A stretch of DNA of 64,000 nt from Thermococcus barophilus MP (GTDB taxonomy: Archaea; Methanobacteriota_B; Thermococci; Thermococcales; Thermococcaceae), in assembly GCF_000151105.2 (NCBI RefSeq), contig NC_014804.1, forward strand, positions 1,302,001-1,366,000, written 5' to 3'. The notes beneath the pieces were generated by a model. That model made no database searches, had not been told where the DNA came from, and saw only the letters and a list, made by a program, of their open reading frames with translations. Both the position numbers and the translations under genes were made by a program. Shown here in pieces: positions 56,856-64,000 of this stretch; position 1 is the first letter of the stretch, and each line of letters starts with the position of its first letter.

Positions 56856-59106
56856 TACTGGAAATATCAAAAATCCTGCTGAGTTCTTCAAGAACTACCT
56901 CATAAAGCCAGGGATAGCCTTTCAGCCTCTCCCTTCCGATGTTGATGTATTCTTTGAAGTTTCCGCCTCTGAGGTTCTCAACTGCAGCTAAAGCTATGTA
57001 CCCTGCCCATCCAAGTGGATAGCCAGTGCTCTGGGCGATTCTTATCATCTCCTCGGCATCTTTTTGAGCCATTTCAAGCTCTCCAAGGGCAATGTAGGAG
57101 AAGCACCTGTAGGCGAGAGCATCAACGGCCCTCCGATAGTTTCTGACCTTTAAAAAGTAATCCACTGCCTCTGTGGCATGTTCAACGGCCTTCTTATAGT
57201 TCTCCACAAGGTAATAAGCCTTGGAGAGCTCGGAGAGCGAGAGGTGCTCCATGAAGGACAGACTGTACGCCCTTGCGAGATCTAAAGCCTGGGAATAGTA
57301 CTTCAGGCTTTCCCTGTACCGTTCCAGCTCAATGTATATGTCCCCTATGTGGAGGAGAACGAGGCTTTCAAGCTCAGGATATGGGTTGAGCCTTTTTAAT
57401 GCCCCCAGCTCGTTGAAGGCACTTTCGAGGGCATCTTCAAGCTTTCCAAGGTAAGCGTTTAGCTTAGTGAGCTCCACAAAGTACCAGAAGTCAACCTCCG
57501 CGTCGTTCATGATTTCCCTCATCTTTTCAAGCTCTCTAAGGTATTTTTTGCTTTCATCCGATTTGTTGAGCTCTATGTACACATCTACTAAAGAGCTCAG
57601 CACATCAGCTTTATGAATCCCTTCCAGCTCATCCTTGATCTCAAGCCAGAGCTTTAATGCTTTTTCAAAGAAGCCCTTCTGGAAGTAAATGCTGGCGAGC
57701 TCCTCCTTGGCGTACGGGTTGTCTTTTATGGTGGATAAGACGTTTAAATAAGAATCGGAAAAATCCTGGACAACCCGTTTAAACCTTCTCAACCTCAGCT
57801 CAACGAGCCTTTTAATGGTCTTCTCATCCTTGAGCTTGACCGCATACCTGAAGGCCTTCAAAAAGTCCCTGGTGTTGTTCTTCTTCAGGAGAAACTTTAT
57901 GTACTTTGAGTAGAATTTAGCCTCATCAACCTCCCTAACCTCGCTTAAAAACCCCCTAATGAGGTCGTGAACGAAATAAAGGTTCCCCCTCCTCTCGATG
58001 AGTCCCTTGTTCAGGAGGGAGTACAGGACTGAAAAAACGTTCTTTCCATAGAGCTCCTTTATTTCGTCGTATTCAAGGGGTTCGTCAAAAAGTGACATAA
58101 ACTGGAGCAAAAACCGTTCATCCGTTTTCAGCTTTTCGTATATCTCATTGACGAGAAAATCGAACAGGTTTTCCCGCTCGAACTCTCTCCTTTCCACGTA
58201 TGTCTCTGAAAAAAGGTTTAAAGCGAGGGGGTGCCCGAGTGTCATCTGGTAAACCTTCACAAATTCTTCCGGGCTTATATTCACGCCTTTTGCTTCAACA
58301 AGCGAATATGCCTCTTCCAGGCTTAGACCGGATAGACGTAGGTAGAGGGCATTCAAACCGAGGTTTGGTTTCTCCCTTGAGGTCACAACCAGCTTCCCCT
58401 TATCGAGCTTCTCGGAGAGGAATGCAAGCAGGTGGAGTATCCTCTCATCCCTGCATTTGTGGAGGTCATCAATAACGATCTTTGCCGAGCTTTTCTCAAC
58501 GCCATCAAGGAGCAGCTCAAAGATGTCTCGCTCTTCCCTCCCTCCGGCTCTTAAATACTCAAGAAGGGCATCGTAGCCGAGAGAGTTAAGGAACAATCCA
58601 ACCTGCCAGGCAAAGTAGTCGAGACTGTCTCCTTCGCTCATCTGGTACCAGAATGCATCACCGAAAATCTTCGCGGCAAGAGCTGTTTTCCCAATCCCAG
58701 CTATTCCGTAGATTACTATAACGCTCTTCTCGGAGGAGGTGATTAGGTCAATTTCTTTTTCCCGCCCAACGAATATATCGACAAGAGGATGCCTGCTCTC
58801 CAATAGGGGAACCTCGTATCGGTCTCCCTTTGAAGTGCTGACGAGTATCTCCCCGGGCTCGAACCTTATCCTGATGTCTTCAACCTTGAGGGAATATACC
58901 TTGACGTTTTTCCCTCTAACCCTCATCCACCTGCCCTCGACGAGACCAGCTCTCTCCATCGCCCTTAAACGCCTTGAGACGTCTGTTTCATCCCTTCCCA
59001 GTATTCGGGCAAGCTCTCGCGGATTGAAGGAGCCAGATCTGAGGACGGAGAGTATCTCAAGGTTGGTCTCGTTGGACAGTAACTTAATTAGACTGGAGGC
59101 GTTCAC
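56839..59106 (-). CDS. STAND-type ATPase regulator with N-terminal winged helix and TPR repeats
   Basis: A 755-residue MalT-like protein. N-terminal winged helix (FNPRELARILGRDETDVSRRLRAMERAGLVEGR), a NACHT/NB-ARC-like NTPase with Walker A YGIAGIGKTALAAK and Walker B KIVIDDLHK, a winged-helix spacer and C-terminal TPR array from about residue 470 (ALKLWLEIKDEL, SLKYYSQALDLARA). The TPRs probably bind a ligand that triggers ATP-dependent oligomerisation. GTG 59106 follows AAGGTG. TATA AAATATAAAAAC lies about 40 bp upstream. GC content is higher than in most of the window. Confidence 0.92.
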   Translation of the reverse strand: MNASSLIKLLSNETNLEILSVLRSGSFNPRELARILGRDETDVSRRLRAMERAGLVEGRWMRVRGKNVKVYSLKVEDIRIRFEPGEILVSTSKGDRYEVPLLESRHPLVDIFVGREKEIDLITSSEKSVIVIYGIAGIGKTALAAKIFGDAFWYQMSEGDSLDYFAWQVGLFLNSLGYDALLEYLRAGGREERDIFELLLDGVEKSSAKIVIDDLHKCRDERILHLLAFLSEKLDKGKLVVTSREKPNLGLNALYLRLSGLSLEEAYSLVEAKGVNISPEEFVKVYQMTLGHPLALNLFSETYVERREFERENLFDFLVNEIYEKLKTDERFLLQFMSLFDEPLEYDEIKELYGKNVFSVLYSLLNKGLIERRGNLYFVHDLIRGFLSEVREVDEAKFYSKYIKFLLKKNNTRDFLKAFRYAVKLKDEKTIKRLVELRLRRFKRVVQDFSDSYLNVLSTIKDNPYAKEELASIYFQKGFFEKALKLWLEIKDELEGIHKADVLSSLVDVYIELNKSDESKKYLRELEKMREIMNDAEVDFWYFVELTKLNAYLGKLEDALESAFNELGALKRLNPYPELESLVLLHIGDIYIELERYRESLKYYSQALDLARAYSLSFMEHLSLSELSKAYYLVENYKKAVEHATEAVDYFLKVRNYRRAVDALAYRCFSYIALGELEMAQKDAEEMIRIAQSTGYPLGWAGYIALAAVENLRGGNFKEYINIGRERLKGYPWLYEVVLEELSRIFDISSITAKS

Positions 59107-59266
59107 ACCAAACACCTTACTTCTAAATTAAGTGTTCCATGTTTTTATATTTAATTCATCGCTGGCTCCAACGGTTTAACCTTTGCCGTCTACTGCGAGA
59201 AGGTATTAGTTCTCTACTAAAAACTCATCTTAGAGCGAAGCTTTCAAAAAGGTAAAAGAACGAGAC

Positions 59267-62200
59267 TCACGAAACTCCAAGGAGCTCGAGAGCTTTTTTA
59301 ATGTAGAGATATGCTTTTCTCATGTGTATTAGTGCCCTGACGTCCGCTTGTAGGAGGGATTGATAATGCCCTTCCACCCAGCAGTACTCTTTCTTCGCGA
59401 GGACAAGGAGGTCTTTTATCCTTGCGAGGGTCTCGTTGTCGAGGTTCTGGGAGGAACTGTTGTACAAGACATTGAATTCCTCAAACGCTTTCTGGTACCA
59501 CTGATAGTAGAGATACGTTAGGATTGCAAACGATACCTGGGCTGTCTCCTGATCTTCGATAGACGTTTTAATTTCCTTGATCTCAACAGTAAATTCCACC
59601 CTCGTAGAGTTAACGTTTCCAGCGGCATCATACGCGTAGACTTCTATGGCGTGGTGTCCCTCTTCAAGGGTTATTTTTGCTATGTAGTACTCGCCATCGA
59701 ACTCCATTGTAACCCAAATTGAGCCGTCAACCAATGCCATGACCTTTTCAACCACGTGATCGTCACTTGCCCTAACTTTGATTTCTGTGACGTTCTGGTA
59801 GTAAGTCGTGTTCTCCGGAAAGATTATCTCAACTTCCGGCGGCTTCGTATCAGACGACACCGTTAGGGGCAGATAGTCAACGTTGTTGTCATCTATGACG
59901 TAGGGAACGTCGCAGAAGCCGTCTAAGTTTTTGTCCTCGCAGTCCTTAAGCTCGCTCCAGTAGTTTCCGCCGAGTAAATTGCCGCCGAGGATGTTCGTGC
60001 CTCCTCTCTTCGTGACGTTCCAGTGATTGGTAACGTTGCCAAGAACCTTAACGTTCCTTGCGTTGTCGAAGTAGTTGTTGTAGATCAAGTTGAACTTGGA
60101 GTTGCTAACGTAGACTCCAAGGCTGTTGTTGATAACCAAGTTTGAAAAGATTACATTGCTTCTGCTTCCAGGTCTTAGGTAGAAGCCGACCCCTCCGGAA
60201 CTTATTGAGTTCCCCCACACGAGGTTTCCAGCCGAGCCAGTGTCGAGTTCTACTCCTGAGCCCTTGGCGTTCTCCACAGTGTTGTGCGAAATCGAGGAGT
60301 TTACGGTGTCCTTCAGGTAAACGCCGTCCCCGGTGAGGTCTTTAATGGTGTTGTATGAAACTTCAGCTCCCCGTGAGTTTCTGACGTCTACCCCCTCAGC
60401 GGTGTTCCCGGTTACGGTGTTTCCGGAAATCCTGGCATTGACTGTGTTTTCCGCGTAAATTCCCGCCAAAAGCCAGCCCTTCAGGTTGAGGTTCACCACC
60501 GTGACGTTTTCAGTGTTCTCCACCTTCACCCCGTAGAGCGCCAATTCTTTCCCGCTCAGCGTGTGGTTTTCTCCATCGAGGAGGACGTTGCTCGCGTTTA
60601 TGAGTACCGCGTATTCCATCGAGAGGTTCTCCCCGTCGGTTTCAAGCCTGTAATAGCCGGGCTCGTTAATGATTATCGGGAACTCTCCACCTATGGACTT
60701 CGGTTTGAACTTTATCAGGGGCAGGTAGTCGTAGGTGCCATAGGCTATTTGGTACGGCTCGTCCCCTACTCCGTCGAAGTTCTCATCGGTTCCATCGTAC
60801 CTCTCCCAGTAGTTGCCCCCTATCAAAGGTCCTCCGACGATGTTTCTTCCCGGCCTTACCGTTGTATTGAAGGAAACGCCACCCAGAGTGTGGGACATGT
60901 AGACGTCCCGGTAGTTGTCAAAGTAGTTGTTATAAACCGTCACTTCTTCAGATTTCTCAGCGTTTATTGTCAGGCCATAGGTGTTGTTAACCAGCCAGTT
61001 GGTGTGAACCTCTACGTTCTCCATAGTCCTTGCTCCCAGAATCAGCCCGTAGTAGTTCTCCGCAAAGAGGTTGTTCGAGATAACCCCGTTCCCCATGCCC
61101 TGGTAGGGAACCGTCACCAGGAGGCCGTACTTCGAATTTCTAACTTCGTTGCCCGTTACATTGAAGTTGCTGAGGTCATCTTTGCCCCCAATGTTTATCC
61201 CGGCCTCTTCAACGTTGTGGATAATGTTCTCCGCTATGATGACCTGCCCGTGTTTGCTCGGCGAGATGCACAGTCCCCAGGCGGCATTGCTTATCCCGTT
61301 GCCCTTTATTGTGGCTTTACCGTAGGCTTTGACGTTTATGGCTATGTAGGAATTCTCAATCTCCGAATACATTATTTCAACGTCCTGAGCAGTTACGTCA
61401 ATTCCCGTGAGCTCGTTCTCCACCTTTGCCCCCGAAATCTTCACCGAGACGGGCGAATAGAGCCTTGTGGGTTCTGCGTAGACGTCTATACCCGTCATGG
61501 AGGAGTTGCTCTCCACCTTTGAGACAACATCGACGTCGAGTAAAGTCGCGTTCGAGTACACCAGATGGAAGCCAAACGACAATAGCGGTGTGCTCTCGTT
61601 GACGATTTTTTCTGAGACGGGATCCTGGTAGGAATAATACACCCACTCCGCGCCGTGCTCCACGCGGGTGTTTTTGATTGATGCGTTCGACCTCAGGATT
61701 GCCACTCCCCAGCGTCCTTGAAAGCTTGAGTCCTCGATGGTGACCCTTGAATCTATGGCCAAAAGTGGCAGGTCTGTGAAGGCAACGTCAAGGCCTTTAA
61801 CGGTGAACGTGCTGTTAACGGCTATTACCTGACCCGCGTTGCTTATCTCCACTCCCTCTTCGTTTTCGAGGTAAACCAAGGGCCTGCCGTTAACGGTGTT
61901 GTCCTCGACCCTTATGTTCCTCACCAGCGGCACCTCTGGTATGAGAAGTCTGTCGATGAAGGTTGAACCGTAATCCCCAGTGATGGAAAGACCGTTGTTG
62001 ACGAAGGTGTTCCCCCTGACTATAACCTCCTCAACCCTGATGTTCTTTCCCGTCCTGACGGGGAGTCCAAGGATAACTCCCCCACGGGAGTTGTTTTCAA
62101 CCCTGTTGCTGGTAATTTTTACATTTTTACCGTTCCAGACGTGTATTCCCGCAAGCTCGTTTTCGAGAATCTCGTTGCTCGTTATCTCCAGTCCGGTGCC

Positions 62201-64000
62201 GTTGACCACTACCGTCGCTATCGGCGAGTATCCTACGTTTATCCCGGGGAGCCAGGGGTAAGGACGCTCAAAGACTGGCACTGCATAGAAGTAGTAACCG
62301 AAGACCGGGTCGTAATAGTATTCGCCGCTCCATCCGAGGAGCCTTTTTCTCATTACCGCGTCATGAACCCTATTGTCTGCTATTCTGCCGTTTTCGATGT
62401 TGAGGGCAACAATTCCTCCCCCAGAGGAAAACGCCTCATTTTCCCTGATATCAAGTCCCTCAACCCCACTGGCAAGCACCGGAATCCCAAAGTTCTCTGA
62501 GAACCTGTTGCCCTCAATTAGGACATCCTTCGAACCTCTAACCCCAATAGAGGCGTAATAGTTTCTCTCGAAGTTGCTCTCCACTATCCTGACTCCACTT
62601 GAATCCTGGACGTAGATGCCTGCTATGCCCTCAAGCTCTTTAGCATTTACCGCCCTTATCTCAACGTCCGACGAACCTGACACAATAACAGGCGTTGCCT
62701 TGTAACTTTGAAACTCCAGCCCCTCGATCCTAACGTTGCTTGAGTTAACCACAAACACCTGGCCTGCATTGTTTATGAGGACGTTTTTCGCATTCTTCAC
62801 CATCAGCACAGGCCTTCCGTTCACGGTCGTTTCCTTTACCTCAAAATCCGTAAAGTAGCCGTCAGTGCCAATCGTGGAGATGTAATCGTTAACGAGAACG
62901 TTTTTCTCCAGCTCATCCCTGGAGCGGAGGTAGATGCCTATTCCGGCGTTATCGTGGATGTAGTTTTCCCTGATGGTGTTGTTCTCACCTTCGATGTCTA
63001 TTAAAGCCCCGATATAGCCGAGGGGGGCGTGGTTTCTGGCCATGTCAGCTATATACCCGCAGGAGTCGCAGAAGGGGAGATACTCCAGAGTGAGTGGTCC
63101 GATACCGTTTCCAAAGAGCTCGTTGTTCTCTATCAATGAGTTGGAGACGTTGTGGAGGTAAAGCCCTATTCCATAGAGGGAGAAGCTGGGAATTGCATAG
63201 GCTCCTACTTCCTTTCCGTTTGGCAGGGTGTAGGACACTTCCTCATAGGTATCCCTGTTGTCCGCTATTAAGTTGCCCGAAATGGTCAGGTTTTCCGCCG
63301 TTGATATTGTTATCCCCCATGTGTTGTTGGTTATCTCGTTCCCTGAAATTGTTACGTTTGAGGTAATGCCGATCCAGTATTCAGAGAGGCAATTCACATC
63401 ACAGTGGAGTATTCCATTGTCTTCGTCTTCAATATTAATAACCTTGGATAGGTTCTTTTCGCCGCGGATTATTACTCCAAACCTGTTGTTCCTCACCGAG
63501 TTGTTTATGAACCCGACCCTCTTTGATGCTACTATAGTCACTCCCTGCGTGTTGTTCACTATTTCGTTGTTTACGAGCGTTGGTCCTGTGGCTATCGGAA
63601 GCTTATCGAAATATCCCACTTCCCTAACTGCCGGAACAGAAGTTAATATATAGATGCCCAGGTATGACCTTCTCACCGTGTTATTGGCTATGAGAAACGG
63701 GACCGTAACATTGCCCCCTGCCGCCGTACCTGAGATATGTACACTTATGATGTTGTCCTCGAAGGTGTTCTCTACGAGACCTGAGAACGTCGGCAGGACA
63801 TCCCCTAAATACCCGAAGACGTCCCCTTCCAATATCCCTGGGTCCGATACAACCGGCCCAGCTATTGCGATGCCAACTATCGTGTTTCTTATGGTGTTGT
63901 TATACAGGAGGAAGTTTGTCTTCTTCTCGGCGTCTATTTTAAACTGAACATAGTGGTTGGAATACACTATCTCCAAACTTGGATTCATTATGTCCTCAAC
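59267..64000 (-). CDS. Giant beta-helix (NosD-like) surface protein, 5' end outside window
   Basis: At least 1,577 residues. The reading frame stays open to the window edge, so the N-terminus and any signal peptide lie beyond. Dozens of parallel beta-helix repeats of the N.I..N.I type (ITSNRVENNSRGGVILG) fill most of it. Two NosD-like modules end with GGNYWERYDGTDENFDGVGDEPY and GGNYWSELKDCEDKNLDGFCDVPY. An Ig-like domain (PPEVEIIFPENTTYYQNV) and a helical C-terminal domain follow. Probably extracellular, binding or modifying polysaccharide. Lines counted by hand have about 53-60% GC. Confidence 0.93.
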   Translation of the reverse strand, partial: VEDIMNPSLEIVYSNHYVQFKIDAEKKTNFLLYNNTIRNTIVGIAIAGPVVSDPGILEGDVFGYLGDVLPTFSGLVENTFEDNIISVHISGTAAGGNVTVPFLIANNTVRRSYLGIYILTSVPAVREVGYFDKLPIATGPTLVNNEIVNNTQGVTIVASKRVGFINNSVRNNRFGVIIRGEKNLSKVINIEDEDNGILHCDVNCLSEYWIGITSNVTISGNEITNNTWGITISTAENLTISGNLIADNRDTYEEVSYTLPNGKEVGAYAIPSFSLYGIGLYLHNVSNSLIENNELFGNGIGPLTLEYLPFCDSCGYIADMARNHAPLGYIGALIDIEGENNTIRENYIHDNAGIGIYLRSRDELEKNVLVNDYISTIGTDGYFTDFEVKETTVNGRPVLMVKNAKNVLINNAGQVFVVNSSNVRIEGLEFQSYKATPVIVSGSSDVEIRAVNAKELEGIAGIYVQDSSGVRIVESNFERNYYASIGVRGSKDVLIEGNRFSENFGIPVLASGVEGLDIRENEAFSSGGGIVALNIENGRIADNRVHDAVMRKRLLGWSGEYYYDPVFGYYFYAVPVFERPYPWLPGINVGYSPIATVVVNGTGLEITSNEILENELAGIHVWNGKNVKITSNRVENNSRGGVILGLPVRTGKNIRVEEVIVRGNTFVNNGLSITGDYGSTFIDRLLIPEVPLVRNIRVEDNTVNGRPLVYLENEEGVEISNAGQVIAVNSTFTVKGLDVAFTDLPLLAIDSRVTIEDSSFQGRWGVAILRSNASIKNTRVEHGAEWVYYSYQDPVSEKIVNESTPLLSFGFHLVYSNATLLDVDVVSKVESNSSMTGIDVYAEPTRLYSPVSVKISGAKVENELTGIDVTAQDVEIMYSEIENSYIAINVKAYGKATIKGNGISNAAWGLCISPSKHGQVIIAENIIHNVEEAGINIGGKDDLSNFNVTGNEVRNSKYGLLVTVPYQGMGNGVISNNLFAENYYGLILGARTMENVEVHTNWLVNNTYGLTINAEKSEEVTVYNNYFDNYRDVYMSHTLGGVSFNTTVRPGRNIVGGPLIGGNYWERYDGTDENFDGVGDEPYQIAYGTYDYLPLIKFKPKSIGGEFPIIINEPGYYRLETDGENLSMEYAVLINASNVLLDGENHTLSGKELALYGVKVENTENVTVVNLNLKGWLLAGIYAENTVNARISGNTVTGNTAEGVDVRNSRGAEVSYNTIKDLTGDGVYLKDTVNSSISHNTVENAKGSGVELDTGSAGNLVWGNSISSGGVGFYLRPGSRSNVIFSNLVINNSLGVYVSNSKFNLIYNNYFDNARNVKVLGNVTNHWNVTKRGGTNILGGNLLGGNYWSELKDCEDKNLDGFCDVPYVIDDNNVDYLPLTVSSDTKPPEVEIIFPENTTYYQNVTEIKVRASDDHVVEKVMALVDGSIWVTMEFDGEYYIAKITLEEGHHAIEVYAYDAAGNVNSTRVEFTVEIKEIKTSIEDQETAQVSFAILTYLYYQWYQKAFEEFNVLYNSSSQNLDNETLARIKDLLVLAKKEYCWVEGHYQSLLQADVRALIHMRKAYLYIKKALELLGVS

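Noticed and set aside
60563-61522. Long plus-strand open frame of 319 codons
   Set aside because: Antisense to the beta-helix gene, with no ribosome site; its openness follows from the repetitive Asn/Val codons on the coding strand.

Overview
The window is a chromosomal segment from a hyperthermophilic euryarchaeon of the order Thermococcales, most likely a low-GC Thermococcus or a close relative. Support comes from the Hel308 helicase, SRP19 and SRP RNA, TFE, NAC, the linked POR/VOR ferredoxin oxidoreductase cluster, an Nfn-type oxidoreductase, DUF257, a CGP-CTERM-like protein, a CRISPR repeat ending in ATTGAAAG, and Shine-Dalgarno sites of the GGAGGTGA type a few bases before most starts. 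I cannot name the species.

Layout. 0-3.5 kb: UPF0200 kinase, Hel308 and an unknown gene. 3.5-9.8 kb: a complete peptide/oligosaccharide-type ABC importer (dppA-B-C-D-F order) whose binding protein looks circularly permuted. 10-14.7 kb: a stand-alone Lrp-type ligand domain, SRP19, DUF257-TrmI, and a two-subunit Nfn-type flavoprotein preceded by a full SurR-type site and flanked by three C/D-box guide RNA genes. 15-19 kb: GcvH, an EamA transporter, an ACT-domain regulator, acylphosphatase, CutA and DUF99. 19-27.5 kb: the 7S SRP RNA, PyrD, QueC, a THUMP protein, a AAA+ ATPase, thioredoxin reductase, a class-III PLP enzyme, an ECF S component, and deoC overlapping a DUF1884-like gene (possible A-domain encapsulin). 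27.7-28.0 kb: a hairpin-rich IS200/IS605-like remnant. 28-33 kb: two envelope proteins sharing a palindromic upstream element, enolase, and an 11-repeat CRISPR array without cas genes. 33-39 kb: a PfkB kinase, an ABC-2 exporter, TFE with DUF2110, and a membrane protein. 39.3-46 kb: a candidate H/ACA RNA, an Mrp/NBP35 ATPase and the porG-vorDAB-porDAB cluster. 46-56.9 kb: a PiT phosphate transporter, HflX, NAC, a TPR protein, MGMT, a SPOUT methylase, a frameshifted panE, a DUF47 protein, SerA, tRNA-Ala(CGC), an M20 peptidase and a fumarase alpha subunit. 56.8-64 kb: a block with higher GC holding a STAND-type regulator and a giant beta-helix surface protein that runs off the window.

Together the genes describe a peptide- and sugar-fermenting anaerobe. 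Peptides enter through the Dpp/Opp importer. Pyruvate and branched-chain 2-oxoacids are oxidised by POR and VOR to CoA esters and reduced ferredoxin. An Nfn-type enzyme may balance ferredoxin against NADP(H), and enolase serves glycolysis and gluconeogenesis.

The features most worth a second look are the guide RNA cluster around nfn, the SurR-type site, the deoC/DUF1884 pair, the solo omega-RNA-like element, the permuted binding protein, the paired envelope-gene operators and the doubly frameshifted panE. All functional calls are from reading the sequence by eye; no searches were run.
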